Positions 1-9,324 are shown, counted from the first letter of the stretch. The stretch: DNA of 64,000 nt from Streptomyces dangxiongensis (GCF_003675325.1 NZ_CP033073.1:7874001-7938000); one strand, 5' to 3'. Numbers and translations are program-made. The notes: generated from the letters alone by a model not told the origin.

Positions 1-1
1 C

Positions 2-850
2 GTCGACCCGGCGCCGTTCGTCGTCGCGGACCTGCGGCTGGACGGCCTGGACCGGGACCACTGGCACACCTTCCCGAAGGACGACGGCAGCGCCCTCGGG
101 CTGTGCCCGCTGGCCGGCACGGAGGACTTCCAGCTCCAGGCGCGCCTGCCGGAGGGCTCGGCACCGGACGTGTCCCCCGACGGCATCCGCAAGCTCGTGG
201 ACCGGTACACGCACCTGAACGCCGAGGACGTGACCGAGGTGCGCTGGGCGTCCGACTTCCGGCCGCGCGCCGCCCTGGCGGACCGGTTCCGGGCGGGCCG
301 GGTGTTCCTCGCGGGCGACGCGGCGCACGTGCACTCGCCGGCCGGGGCGCAGGGCCTGAACACCAGCGTCCAGGACGCCTACAACCTGGGCTGGAAGCTG
401 GGCGCGGTACTGCGGGGCGGGGCGCCGGAGACACTGCTGGACAGCTACGAGGAGGAGCGGCGGGCGAACGCCGCCGCCATGCTGGACCTGTCGACGGGGG
501 TGCACCGCGGCGACGTACAGCGCGGGAAGGCGACGGTGCAACTGGAGCTGGAATACCGGGAGTCGTCGCTCAGCGTGGACACGCGCACGGCTCCGTCCGG
601 GGTCCGCGCAGGCGACCGCGCCCCGGACGGCACGGTGGCCGGCGTACGCCTCTTCGACGCGTTCCGGGGCCCGCACTGGACGCTGCTCGGCGCCTCGGCA
701 CCGGGGCTCCGGTCCCTGCCCGCCGCTCCGGCGTCGTACGGCCCGGGCGTCTTCCTGGTCCGGCCGGACGGGTACGTCGGCTGGGCGGGCGAGACGGCCG
801 AGGGCCTGCGGCAGTACGCGGAACGGACAGGAGCCTTCCTGGCGGCCTAG
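2..850 (+). CDS. FAD-dependent aromatic monooxygenase, C-terminal part
   Basis: The reading frame is open from the window edge and ends at a TAG at 848-850, so only the last 282 residues are present. The segment GDAAHVHSPAGAQGLN (encoded near 310-365) is the FAD-ribose-binding motif of class A flavoprotein hydroxylases (PHBH fold). These enzymes use NAD(P)H and O2 to hydroxylate phenolic or polyketide substrates. The following DAYNLGWKL stretch also belongs to this family. The last 80 residues resemble the degraded thioredoxin-like C-terminal domain of the PgaE/MhpA/rifampicin-monooxygenase branch. The substrate cannot be told. The NAD(P)H-binding N-terminal part lies outside the window. Confidence 0.9.
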   Translation, partial: VDPAPFVVADLRLDGLDRDHWHTFPKDDGSALGLCPLAGTEDFQLQARLPEGSAPDVSPDGIRKLVDRYTHLNAEDVTEVRWASDFRPRAALADRFRAGRVFLAGDAAHVHSPAGAQGLNTSVQDAYNLGWKLGAVLRGGAPETLLDSYEEERRANAAAMLDLSTGVHRGDVQRGKATVQLELEYRESSLSVDTRTAPSGVRAGDRAPDGTVAGVRLFDAFRGPHWTLLGASAPGLRSLPAAPASYGPGVFLVRPDGYVGWAGETAEGLRQYAERTGAFLAA

Positions 851-1019
851 GTCGTGTCTCTCGATTCCGTAGCCAGGTGATGACCGCCGCCGGCACGGCT
901 GCGGAATGCTAGACGATCGCGCGTTCGTCGTAGCGGGCGGCCTGCCGCGGCCGAGTCGCGGGACCCGGATGTCACCCAGCGGGAGCGGGAGGACCTGCGC
1001 GTCGTGGACCTGGCCGGGG

Positions 1020-1330
1020 CCGACTACGACGGCCAGCGGGCGGCCGTTGCCGTCTACGGCCAGACGCAGCGCCTTCGGCGACAGCCGGGACGCCTTCGCG
1101 GGCCGCGCGGCCGAACATCTGGCGCTTGAGCATCTTGGTCCGGTTGACGTGCCCTTCCACGACGCCCGAGCTCCAGGGCAGAGTCAGGCCGGCGATGACG
1201 GCGTCGCGGTCGCGGTCGATGCCTGCGGCGAGGGTGTGGAGGCTGGGCAGGCCGTCCTGACGGACGGCGTCGAGCCAGCCGGGAGGCGCTCGCCTCGGCC
1301 CGCCGGCCAGGCGCCGCCAACCACAAGCGG
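1020..1330 (-). pseudogene. ISL3-family transposase remnant (C-terminal part)
   Basis: On the minus strand about 60 codons (1098-1280) read as the conserved C-terminus of ISL3 transposases. They include LTLPWSSGVVEGHVNRTKM followed by LKRQMFGRA, the region around the last catalytic Glu (here VVEG). Upstream and downstream the similarity jumps between frames, and no start codon or full DDE domain remains. This is a dead insertion-sequence scrap. The DNA from 851 to 1587 otherwise shows no coherent gene. Confidence 0.75.
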
Positions 1331-1587
1331 CTCGGCCGGCTCGGCGGCCGCTCGCCCCTCGCCGCGGGATGCCGAAGCCGGGCCCGCGCTGACCTGCCGT
1401 GGTCGGGCCCATGGCCGGGGGCCTGGCGCTCGTGGCCTGCCCGATCGCATCACGTCCCAGCCGACGCCGGCGGCTGAGTGACCAGGCGCGAGCGGTCAAG
1501 CACCCGCCAAGGGGCCGGTGCCGCGCCGACCACCGCCTCCTCCGGCCGACTCTGTGGCGGCGTGCGGCGCGGGGTCGGCGTGTGGGG

Positions 1588-2127
1588 TCAGTTGGTGCGG
1601 TTGGACCAGCCCTCCGGAAGGTCTCCCGGGGCGATGGAGATGACGGTGTCATCGTCGGCGCCGACGTACTCGAAGAGGGTGATCTTCGCGAACTCGGGGA
1701 CCACGTAGATCGGGTAGGTCGGCCCCTGGTCGCGGTACTTGCGCATCTCGTCCAGGTGGTCGTTCTGGTAGCAGACCGTGCGCTCGCCGTGCTCCTCCAC
1801 CCAGTGCGGGAAGAAGATCACGCCGTGCAGGCGCCGCTTGGCGGGCATCACGTTGACGGCGACCGAGGTGCCGGTGGGCTCGTTCCAGGCGATCTTGTAG
1901 CTGTCGTCGTCCAGCTGGACGAGGTCGACCTGCTGGTCCTTGACCCAGCGACCGCCGACCATGCCGCTGTGGATGCGGTAGTCGATGGTGGTGGCGTTCT
2001 TCACGTACATCTCGTACTGCCAGCCGTTGGCGTAGGTGTAGATGAAGCGGTGGCCGACGATCCCGGCCAGGTCCTGCGGCGGGACAGGGTCCTGGACGGT
2101 GGTCTCGTGAGCTCCGTCACCGGTCAT
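1588..2127 (-). CDS. padC: Phenolic acid decarboxylase
   Basis: A 179-residue protein in the phenolic acid decarboxylase family, which converts hydroxycinnamic acids such as ferulate and p-coumarate to 4-vinyl phenols without a cofactor. The family signature is clear: [19 protein letters not shown] near the N-terminus, then [17 protein letters not shown], and IFFPHWV further on. The length matches the family (about 160-180). The ATG at 2127 is chosen because GAGGAG lies 7 bases upstream; an in-frame start at 2181 lacks a ribosome-binding site. It is divergent from a MarR-type gene at 2224, the arrangement expected for stress-inducible phenolic acid detoxification. Confidence 0.93.
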   Translation of the reverse strand: MTGDGAHETTVQDPVPPQDLAGIVGHRFIYTYANGWQYEMYVKNATTIDYRIHSGMVGGRWVKDQQVDLVQLDDDSYKIAWNEPTGTSVAVNVMPAKRRLHGVIFFPHWVEEHGERTVCYQNDHLDEMRKYRDQGPTYPIYVVPEFAKITLFEYVGADDDTVISIAPGDLPEGWSNRTN

Positions 2128-2164
2128 GTGGCTTCTCCTCGTGGTGCCGTCGTGGTGGTCGACG

Positions 2165-2223
2165 CATTCAGTTTGCCACAAAACTATTTTATGTCAAAAC
2201 TAAATCTCGGGCATAATAGAGCT
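2165..2223. promoter_or_regulatory. AT-rich divergent promoter/operator between padC and MarR gene
   Basis: This stretch is strikingly AT-rich for the window. An inverted repeat AGTTT-N6-AAACT sits at 2170-2185, and TTGACA occurs on the minus strand at 2197-2192, a good -35 for padC. On the plus strand CATAAT at 2212-2217 ends 6 bases before the ATG at 2224, the spacing of a -10 box for a leaderless mRNA. The repeat overlaps the likely polymerase sites of both genes, so autoregulation by the MarR protein is a reasonable inference. Confidence 0.5.
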
Positions 2224-2667
2224 ATGGACACCGCGACCGAGTTCGGCCGACTCATAGGCCCGCTGCGCCGGGCCGTACTGCGCACACGCCGCTCCGACGA
2301 CCTGCCCGATCTCCCCGAGGCCCAGATCGAGCTGCTGCGGGCGCTCTCCGGTGCCGGCCCGCTCACCCCGCGCGAGGTCGCCGCCCGGCTGCGGGTCGCA
2401 CCGTCCACCGTCAGCAACCTGGTCCGCACGATGACCGCCTCCGGCCTCATCGAGCGCACGCCCTCGTCGACAGACCTGCGCACCGTCCACCTCGCGGCCT
2501 CCCCCCGGGCCCTCGACCTGCTGGACCGCTACGACCGCGTGAGTACCGGCGCGCTGCAGGGCGCACTGGACCAGCTCACCCCACAGAGCCGAGAAGCCCT
2601 CGACAGGGCCCTGCCCGCACTCGCCGAGTTGCTCGCCACGCTGGAGGGCGAAGGCGAACGGGCATGA
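2224..2667 (+). CDS. MarR-family transcriptional regulator
   Basis: A 147-residue MarR protein. The winged helix-turn-helix is at about residues 45-100: LTPREVAARLRVAPSTVSNL is the recognition region, followed by the wing (IERTPSSTDLRTVHL). It probably represses padC, its divergent neighbour, and is released by phenolic acids, as in other phenolic acid decarboxylase systems; this is inferred from position. No ribosome-binding site precedes the ATG and a -10-like CATAAT lies 6 bases upstream, so a leaderless transcript is likely. Earlier in-frame starts (1399) only extend through non-coding DNA and padC antisense. Confidence 0.9.
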   Translation: MDTATEFGRLIGPLRRAVLRTRRSDDLPDLPEAQIELLRALSGAGPLTPREVAARLRVAPSTVSNLVRTMTASGLIERTPSSTDLRTVHLAASPRALDLLDRYDRVSTGALQGALDQLTPQSREALDRALPALAELLATLEGEGERA

Positions 2668-2801
2668 CAGGGGCCCAACCCCAGGAGGTGGTTCGGGGGC
2701 ACTTCGACGGCCGGCACCGGGCTGTTGCTCCCGCACCGCATGCGGCTCCGGCCACGGCTGGTCACCGGTGGCATCGCGGAGGCGGCCCAGGACTGATCCA
2801 G

Positions 2802-2830
2802 TTGCATAAGAGTAACTCTACGAGTGAATA
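2802..2830 (+). promoter_or_regulatory. Candidate promoter with 11-bp palindrome upstream of IMPase-like gene
   Basis: TTGCAT (2802-2807) and TGAATA (2825-2830) are spaced by 17 bases. The perfect inverted repeat AGAGT-A-ACTCT (2809-2819) lies between them. The gap 2668-2923 holds nothing else recognisable. The element is a plausible regulated promoter for the gene at 2924. Confidence 0.35.
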
Positions 2831-2923
2831 GCATGCACTTGTTGTTAATCATCGTGCGGCCTACCTTCGAGGTGCGGGCACGGGACGAGCCCCCCCGCAG
2901 TCACCGAACCCCAGGAGCCCGCC

Positions 2924-3736
2924 ATGAGCACCACCATGCCTTTCGCCGCCGGCACGTCGCTCCTCGCCGACGTGACGTCCCTGGTGCGGACCGCCGGGCG
3001 CACCCTGCTCGACCGCCGCACCCCGCACGCCCGGGGTGTGAGCCTGGACGAGATCGTCGACGAGATCCACGCCAACGACGACGCGGTGCTGGATGTGCTG
3101 CGGGAGCCGCTGCTGCGGACCCGGCCCGGATCGCGGTGGGCCGAGGACGAGCTGGCCGGCGGCGCGCTCCCGCCCGGGGAGTGGTGGGTCGTCGACCCCG
3201 CCGAGGGCAACATCAACCACGTCCACGCCATGGAGGACTGGGCCGTCACCGCCACCCTGGTCCGCGACAACCAGCCGGTGCTCACCGTGGTCCACCTGCC
3301 GCTGACCGGCGAAACCTACACCGCCGTCGCCGGCGGCGGCGCCCACCTGGACGGCCGGCCCCTGAAGGTGTCCGCCAAGACCGACCTGGGCGCGACACTC
3401 ACCGGCACCGGTCAGGCCAGGCCCGGCGAGGACATGCGCACCTTCCGGCGGATCGGCGAGTCGGTCACCGCCATGCTCGCGAGCGGACTGGTCGTACGCG
3501 TGTCCGTTCCCGCCACGATGCAGCTCATCCACGTCGCCGCCGGACGCATGGACGCCTTCTGGCAGTTCTCCGACGTCCGCTCGGGCCTGGTCGCCGGTGC
3601 CCTGCTGGTGTCCGAGGCCGGGGGCACCGTCACCGATCTGGCGGGCGAACCGTGGAGCACGGCCGGCCGGGACTTCCTGGCCGCCGCCCCCGGCGTCCAC
3701 ACCGCCGCCCTGGCAGTCCTTTCGCCGATCGCCTGA
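2924..3736 (+). CDS. Inositol monophosphatase-family protein, divergent
   Basis: A 270-residue member of the IMPase/FBPase-like metal-dependent phosphatases. The first metal motif appears as WVVDPAEGNINHVH (near residues 88-101), against the usual D-P-[LI]-D-G-T. The C-terminal ALLVSEAGGTVTDLAGEPW block is typical. Two oddities: the second metal-ligand Asp of the first motif is Glu, and the WDxAAG motif reads FSDVRSGL, keeping the Asp but losing Trp and Ala-Ala. Substrate and activity are therefore uncertain. ATG chosen with AGGAG at 2913-2917. Length is normal. Confidence 0.8.
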   Translation: MSTTMPFAAGTSLLADVTSLVRTAGRTLLDRRTPHARGVSLDEIVDEIHANDDAVLDVLREPLLRTRPGSRWAEDELAGGALPPGEWWVVDPAEGNINHVHAMEDWAVTATLVRDNQPVLTVVHLPLTGETYTAVAGGGAHLDGRPLKVSAKTDLGATLTGTGQARPGEDMRTFRRIGESVTAMLASGLVVRVSVPATMQLIHVAAGRMDAFWQFSDVRSGLVAGALLVSEAGGTVTDLAGEPWSTAGRDFLAAAPGVHTAALAVLSPIA

Positions 3737-3773
3737 CCGTCGAAGCGACCGGCATCGTTCCTCCAGCCCGACT

Positions 3774-4052
3774 CTAGTAGTCCGCGACATCACCGGCGCC
3801 GGTTGTGTCGGGGAAGTCCACGTACACCACGCCGATGTTCTTGGTGCCGATGGGATTCAGGTACTGGGTGTAGTCGGTGTTCTGGCCCTCGTTGAGCGCG
3901 GTTCCCTGTCCCCGCAGCGCACACGGCGAGGTGCTCCCGTTGACAGCGTGGGCGCGCTGGGCAGGGACGACGGCCAGGGCGAGCAGGATCACCAGGGCAC
4001 CGAGGACGGCCCAGGGCTGCGGGCGCTGCATTCGGCGGATCGAGAAGCGCAT
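3774..4052 (-). pseudogene. Truncated secreted protein, M6-metalloprotease-like N-terminus
   Basis: A 92-residue reading frame beginning with a classic signal peptide: RRMQRPQPW, then a hydrophobic core, cleavage after AHA at about residue 36. The mature part reads up to KNIGVVYVDFPDT, which resembles the start of the catalytic domain in secreted M6-type peptidases. It ends at a TAG immediately afterwards, far before any HExxH motif. Most likely the 5' stub of a lost protease gene. The family call is a weak inference; the signal peptide is clear. Confidence 0.45.
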
Positions 4053-4597
4053 GGAATACCTGTTTCGGCGCGTGGGGGGCTTCGGTCGCGGTCCGGGTGC
4101 GGTCTCCGGGGGTGCTGCGACATCCGCCAGAGCACACCGGCGTCGGCCGGGTACGGGGGAGATAAGTCAGTCGGACGCGTCGGCCGGCGGAAGGCGCTGC
4201 TGAGAACAAATCAGGTGTCTCCGACGTCGACCCGCACGTGCCCTCGCAGCGCGCTGGTGCTACAGCGTTCCCAGCCTGTCCGAAGTGACCGCGCCGCGCC
4301 CTGACGAGAGGAAGAACTCACCCGCACGAAGGCCCGGCGGGAAGTAGGTGCGAAAGTGTTCGGGTGTCGCGGGCGAGGCTGTCTGCGCTACCGACGGTGG
4401 CGAGCGCAGTGACGAACTCGCGGGTACAGCGCATCGGATGACCTCCCGGGCGGGCCCTGATCCGAGGACCGTGCTGGTTCTGCCCACGCACATCCGCACC
4501 CACTCCGCCCGCCTACGTCATCCCCGTCAGCCGACCGCCCGCGTCACGGTGTCCGCACTCGGCCCCGGCGCCGCCCTCCTCCCGTGGGGCACCGCCG
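4053..4597. other. Intergenic stretch without recognisable gene
   Basis: No reading frame here shows domain similarity or consistent third-position G/C bias that I can support. It lies between two remnants and is probably decayed DNA. Confidence 0.5.
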
Positions 4598-4781
4598 GGG
4601 CCCGCGGTCGGCGGGGGTGCGGACTTCGAGTTCGGTGCGGAGCTGGGGGACGAGCATGAAGCGCGGGGTCTGGTACTTCGGCTTGCCGCCTCGGGTGCGG
4701 CAGGTGCCTCCCGCGGGGGACGGCACAGGTGGGGCAGTCGAACTGTTCGACGGCGGCGGCCGGTTCGGCGACCTCTGGCAT
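4598..4781 (-). pseudogene. Frameshifted zinc-finger protein remnant
   Basis: Two minus-strand frames join into one recognisable actinobacterial zinc-finger protein. The first begins MPEVAEPAAAVEQFDCPTC (from 4781) and the second continues TCRTRGGKPKYQTPRF, then LVPQLRTELEVRTPADRGP. The CPTC...CRTRGGK pattern is the metal-binding part. The frame changes near 4710 and again near 4598. In my recollection such genes often sit beside the serine recombinase type found here at 56.1 kb. Confidence 0.55.
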
Positions 4782-4929
4782 GTCGCAGAACCTGTCGCAA
4801 TGGGCATTGAGCCCTTCCCGGTAAGCGCCCGTCGCTCGCTGTGATGGCGAGGTTGGCGCTGCGGTCCGTGTGGCCCCCCAAGTCCGGACAGGCGTCATTC
4901 GGGGCCTCGGCCGGGGGTAGTGCCTTGTC

Positions 4930-5283
4930 GACGAGGCTCACTGGGAGGGCCCGTCCGACGGCCACACCCGCGCGGTGACCACCGGCGGCGACGCCGGGGC
5001 CGGTGATAGCAACGTCATCCCGCTCCGCCGCCGCACAGGTCGAGGTCGAACTCATGCCGCTGTCGCGGCCTCGACCGTCGCGGTGTCCTTCGCGGACTGG
5101 GAGTCGATCACCCCGCCGTCGGCTCCGCATCCCGGCCCGCTGTTTCACGGGTCGCGCGGAGCCGGTCGGGCAGCTCGCTGGTCAGCCCCTGCTTCCCCCA
5201 GCGGTGAAGAACCGGTTGCACCGCTTTCCACGTCCAATAGTCCGCAGGCAGCGCAGGTCACTTCCCGCCTGGTCCCCGTGCCG
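4930..5283 (-). pseudogene. IS5-family transposase remnant
   Basis: The minus strand reads through stops as LPADYWTWKAVQPVLHRWGKQ, then AEPTAGVIDSQSAKDTATVE. This is the segment just before and including the first catalytic Asp (DSQS) of IS5-group transposases. Stops and frame changes interrupt it, so it is inactive. It ends where the small membrane protein gene terminates. Confidence 0.5.
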
Positions 5284-5589
5284 TCACCTCACCCTGAGTC
5301 GTAGCTGCCGGATCACGAGGACGACCAGGGCGATCGCCAGCGAAAGGCCCATGGCGTCGAAGACTCCGACCGCCACGTAAGGCGCGCCGAGAAGCCGCGG
5401 AAGATTACCGAACAGTAGACAGAGCCCAATAAACAGTGGGTACATCCACCGGATGGCACCGCCGAAACGGTGCTTGGAAGCCGTGTTTGCCAGCTCCGCC
5501 TTGCCGCGGGACGTCAAGCGGAGGACAAGGCCGAAGATCACGAAAACCCCGCCGAGTCCGACAAGTAACCAGTCCTGGACCTGCAGCAT
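5284..5589 (-). CDS. Small three-helix membrane protein
   Basis: A 101-residue protein with three predicted membrane segments at about residues 5-25, 47-66 and 75-95. The basic loop TSRGKAELANTASKHR lies between the first and second. I do not recognise a named family. The ATG at 5589 has AAGGGGG 5 bases upstream, while the longer in-frame extension (to 5985) shows no coding character. It stands alone between an IS5 scrap and decayed DNA. Confidence 0.7.
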   Translation of the reverse strand: MLQVQDWLLVGLGGVFVIFGLVLRLTSRGKAELANTASKHRFGGAIRWMYPLFIGLCLLFGNLPRLLGAPYVAVGVFDAMGLSLAIALVVLVIRQLRLRVR

Positions 5590-5834
5590 GGTGCCCCCTT
5601 GTACGTCGGACGTCTCTGCGTAGGCCGCCGCTGGGTTGGGAGCATACAGCGGCGGGCAGGGGACTTTCCACGTTTCTGCAGGCCGCACACCGCGCGCTTG
5701 CCTGCGCATGAGCCTCTCCCGCGCGCCGCCCCCGGCCCCAACGGCAAGGACCTCTGGCGGTCCGGAAAGCACAAGCACAAGGGGGCAGACCGGACACGGT
5801 CCGGTGAGGGGCTGCGGTCTCTCAGTAGCACTCG

Positions 5835-5942
5835 TTCGTGCGAGTTGGGAATGGGGTCGTTCGCCGCGAGCCAGGCCCGGACGTCTCCCGCCTCCCGTTG
5901 GCGCCCGAGCCTGAGGAGTATGCCCGCCTGCAAGCCCAGCAC
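5835..5942 (-). pseudogene. Possible TPR-protein fragment
   Basis: Minus-strand codons read LGLQAGILLRLGRQREAGDV followed by WLAANDPIPNSHE, which has the spacing of a tetratricopeptide-like helix pair. There is no start and no continuation in the same frame. The rest of 5590-6071 shows nothing I can name. Confidence 0.25.
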
Positions 5943-6071
5943 AAGAGCGAAGTGGTGGAAGGAACTGCGCAGGCATGGCCGTCACGAGCCTGCGTTAGAT
6001 CTCCACTGCTTCTCCTGTCGCGCTCGCAGCGCTCCAGACAGGTCCTGCTGTGCTTCATGGCGCACCCATGC

Positions 6072-6390
6072 CCAAGCGGTCAGCGAGGGAAGATCGGCAG
6101 TACGCCGATGGTGCTGTCCCACCACGTCCGCAACAAGGAAGAACTGCTCGTCCTGCTGATGGACGACTACGCTGCGCGGACGCTGCACCGACCCGAACTG
6201 CCTGCCCAGCCCCGTGAGCAGATCGTCGTCGCCGCCGCGATCCACGAGGCACTCGTTGCCTGTCCCTGGATCGTGGAGGTACTGACCGCCGACGACCTGA
6301 TGTCCGCATCCGCCCTCTGGTTCGTCGAGCAGATCGTCGACGGCCTGGTCGCATGCGGCCTGCCCCCCCCACCAGGCCGTAACGGCTATC
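6072..6390 (+). pseudogene. TetR-family regulator remnant
   Basis: The frame reads STPMVLSHHVRNKEELLVLL, the end of a TetR DNA-binding domain (usually SLYxHVxNKxELL). About 80 residues of ligand-binding domain follow, including ACPWIVEVLTADDLMSAS. The first two helices of the HTH are missing and the C-terminus breaks off near 6390. No start codon or ribosome-binding site is credible, so this is an internal fragment. Confidence 0.65.
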
Positions 6391-6686
6391 GCGCGCTGGT
6401 AATGACAGTGGTCCAGAGGTCGTTTGCGGGGCTGACATCAATGCCTGACACCATCAGTGGCGGGCGGCGGCGGTCGGCCAAGGACCACCTGCGCAGGCAA
6501 GCGGCCCGGAGGCGGCAGAGGAGACCTGCTGTCGATGCTCGTGACTCCCCACAGCGCCCACGATGCCCTGCCGGACCAGGAAGTCCGTGAACCAGTCGAG
6601 CCGGACCTCGCCATGACAGCACGGGCGTTCGACAGTGCGCATGATCGATGCTGTGCGACGATCCTCGGTGACACGAGGAGGAGCCA

Positions 6687-7196
6687 GTGAGGTTGCGCAA
6701 CGTCTCACCGGACGATGTCGATGCCTATGTCCGGATGCGATGCGATCCCGTCATGATGGCCGACCTCGGCGGCCCCCAGCCGCGCGAGGAGATGGCGGCC
6801 AAAGTTCGCCGGGATGCCGAGCAGGCGGCCGCCGACCTGGCTTGGTTCAAGATGATCGTCCCCGATCCGGCCGCCCCCGAGGTAGTGGCGGGAACGGTGA
6901 CCCTCTGGTCCCACAACGCCGATGACGGCCCGATCTCCGAGATCGGCTGGATGGTTCTCCCCCAGTTCCAGGGGCAGGGGCTGGGCAAGCGTGCCGTCCG
7001 CGCTCTCCTGGAGCAGGCCCGCGACGAGGACCGCTGGGGAGTCGTGCACGCCTTCCCGGCAACGAGCAACGCCGCCTCGAACGGCATCTGCCGCTCGGTC
7101 GGCTTCCGCTTCGTCTCAGAGGCCGACGTGACCTTCGCCGGGCGGATCTTCAAGACCAACCACTGGTCCGTGGACCCGCGAATGGACCTGACCTGA
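6687..7196 (+). CDS. GNAT-family N-acetyltransferase
   Basis: A 169-residue GNAT protein of the RimJ/RimL-like type. The acetyl-CoA pyrophosphate loop is seen as GWMVLPQFQGQGLGKRAVRA (about residues 91-110), and the late ASNGICRSVGF motif is typical of motif B. The GTG at 6687 is chosen because GAGGAGGAG ends 3 bases upstream. It stands alone; the acceptor cannot be predicted. Confidence 0.88.
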   Translation: MRLRNVSPDDVDAYVRMRCDPVMMADLGGPQPREEMAAKVRRDAEQAAADLAWFKMIVPDPAAPEVVAGTVTLWSHNADDGPISEIGWMVLPQFQGQGLGKRAVRALLEQARDEDRWGVVHAFPATSNAASNGICRSVGFRFVSEADVTFAGRIFKTNHWSVDPRMDLT

Positions 7197-7663
7197 CAGG
7201 TTCGTCGCGCCGCACGGGGGCAAGGCTCGCCACCGGCGAAGCCACCCACGACCTTCACCTCCTGCTGGAGACGGTCGGCATCCGGTAGCGGCCTTCGTGC
7301 TCCCACGGCCACACCATGCGCGTTGGAGCTGCCCAACTGCACGCCCACAACCGCACCCGAGCCCTGACCGGGCCGCGCAACCTGGGCGTGCGTGCGATAA
7401 CTGCGGGGCAACGCCGCCTCGCCAACGACCTGCGCGAGCGGCGCCATCACACACGATGCCGACGGAGCCACGCTGCGCATGGCCCTTGCATTCAGTTCTT
7501 CAGTGGCCAGGTCACCGAGATCTTCGAAGGTGAAATCCCAGCGTGAACCCCGAGGTTGCCGGCCGCTGTCGTCCTAGCGCGGGTCACCGTCCACCCCTGG
7601 CGCGGGGCCGCCTCGACGGCCGCGACGCCAGCAAGGACCGCGTGTGTGTGGGCAGGGTTCAGT
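7197..7663. other. Intergenic stretch, nothing recognised
   Basis: Both strands were read. Short open frames exist (for example 7316-7546) but none has recognisable motifs or a ribosome-binding site. Confidence 0.5.
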
Positions 7664-8578
7664 TCACGGGCTCGGTATCAGGTCGGCCAGCGGAAATGCC
7701 GTCGCGTCTTCCGGGGGGCGTGACAGGTGCAGCATCGCGTGGAAGTAGCCGTCAACCTCCTTCCCGTTCGGGTCACCGCCGGCCCCGGTCACCGCTTGGA
7801 CGGCGTATCGCTGTTCGTCCGCGTCGGTGAAGCGCCGTTGCGGGAATGTGTGTGTGGTGACCTCCTCGGTGACCAGGCCGTTCGAGGCCAGGCATGCGGC
7901 GATGGACTTGTAGGAGGTGGTGCGCAGCACGAACGCCGCGACCCACACCGGGTCCTGGGCACAGGCCAGGATCGGTTGGAAGGTGCGGGGGGACAGAAAG
8001 GTCGCCCCTCCGGTGATCGTGATCAGGCGGGCGTGCCGCGCGGCACGGAGCAGGGACGCAGAGGGCGGCGCGGTTTCGAGGTTCTCGGCGAAGCCTTGTC
8101 CCAGCAGCCCCACCTCGCATGCGTAGGAGATGGCGTTCGCGGCCATGTCCAGTCCGATCACCCGGGCCGGGTCAGGGCGCCGACGAGCGGCGTAGTAGCT
8201 GCGGTCCCATTCGATCAGTTCGGCTGTAGTGAGCGCGGTGGCCTCCGGCGAGGTGTAGTGGGCGTAGAGGTCGTCCAGTGTCACCGCATGGTTGAGGAGG
8301 GCGGCGTTGATGCCGTACGAGCAGCAGATGTCCAGCACGGTCACCGGCTCCGCCCCGCGGGCCGTCCGCGTGCGGGCCGCGACCGCCCGCCGGAAGACGC
8401 CCTGTCCGTGATGGGGTGCCTGGTACTCCAGTGGGCCCAGTGCACGGAAATAGGCCCGGGGATCCGGCTGATCGTAGCTGTCGTCGAACGCCGCCATGCC
8501 CTCCGGGACGGGAAGCTGCGACGCCTGGGAGCTGTCACCGGCGATGTTCCCGTGTCCCCTGTTCCGCATACCGCTCAT
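7664..8578 (-). CDS. SAM-dependent methyltransferase-like protein
   Basis: A 304-residue protein whose TVLDICCSYGINAALL segment (about residues 82-97) is a variant of SAM-binding motif I (E/DxGxGxG, here DICCSYG). RVIGLDMA about 60 residues later fits motif II with its acidic ribose ligand. A C-terminal part of mixed strands follows. The double Cys in place of two glycines is unusual, so SAM binding is likely but unproven. ATG 8578 is preferred over 8593 because GAGGGGA lies 7 bases upstream. Substrate unknown. Confidence 0.65.
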   Translation of the reverse strand: MSGMRNRGHGNIAGDSSQASQLPVPEGMAAFDDSYDQPDPRAYFRALGPLEYQAPHHGQGVFRRAVAARTRTARGAEPVTVLDICCSYGINAALLNHAVTLDDLYAHYTSPEATALTTAELIEWDRSYYAARRRPDPARVIGLDMAANAISYACEVGLLGQGFAENLETAPPSASLLRAARHARLITITGGATFLSPRTFQPILACAQDPVWVAAFVLRTTSYKSIAACLASNGLVTEEVTTHTFPQRRFTDADEQRYAVQAVTGAGGDPNGKEVDGYFHAMLHLSRPPEDATAFPLADLIPSP

Positions 8579-8783
8579 GCCGGTTCCCCTCACACAGGTT
8601 CAGGTCCGCTGTCCGGTCAGAGTCGGTGACCCCAGGGCAGTAGGGGAAGAAGGCGCGGAAGGAACCGGCCACGCAACACCGGTCCGCGCGGCGCTGCGGG
8701 GTCCGGTCGGTGCGGGGTGGGCCGGCCCGGGTGGTGCGGGTCACTCGCCGAGCAGCGACACCTGCCGGATGTTCGACGTGCGG

Positions 8784-9146
8784 TCAGAGAGCCAGGGCCT
8801 CGCGGAGGGTGGGGCGGCACTGGATGACGTCGTCGATGCCGACGAGCTGCAGGACCCGCAGGACGGAGTCGGTCGGTGCGGCCAGGCGGAGCCAGCCGTC
8901 GGCCTCGGTGACGGTCTGGTGGGCGTTGACGAGGATGTTGATGCCGCTGGAGTCCATGAAGGTGACCCGGAGCATATCGATCACGATGCGGGGCCGGGCG
9001 GTGCCGGTGACCTCCAGGGCGTGCCGGAGCTGGTCGCCGGTGTGGTGGTCGATCTCCCCGGCCAGGGTCAGCACGCGGATGCCGTCCGTGGCGGTGGTCA
9101 CGACCGACAGCCCGCCGGCCTGTTCGGCTTGCCCGGTGTCCGTCAT
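8784..9146 (-). CDS. STAS-domain anti-sigma factor antagonist
   Basis: A single-domain STAS protein (about 120 residues). The phosphorylation site region reads VTFMDSSGINILVNA, with Ser in the DSSG motif. It should act in partner switching: unphosphorylated it binds an anti-sigma kinase and frees a sigma factor. A HATPase anti-sigma-type gene is encoded divergently at 9325, a natural partner. The start is uncertain: ATG 9146 has AAGGA only 3 bases away, ATG 9161 has no clear site. Confidence 0.88.
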   Translation of the reverse strand: MTDTGQAEQAGGLSVVTTATDGIRVLTLAGEIDHHTGDQLRHALEVTGTARPRIVIDMLRVTFMDSSGINILVNAHQTVTEADGWLRLAAPTDSVLRVLQLVGIDDVIQCRPTLREALAL

Positions 9147-9324
9147 TCGTCCTTCAGTCATTCGGTGATACTTGCACACCTAGACCTTTGGCCCGAAGTG
9201 CTGCCCTGCACGTCCGGGCGATGCTGCTGTGCCGGTGTGGAAGCCGGTGCAGGAGAGCGGAGCGTGTACCGCGCGGGCGTGGGTACACGCGAGGGTGTGA
9301 ACGGGGTAGCGAAAGCGGGCCGTG

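Noticed and set aside
1399..2667. 422-codon version of the MarR gene
   Set aside because: The extension is antisense to padC; the MarR domain begins at 2224.
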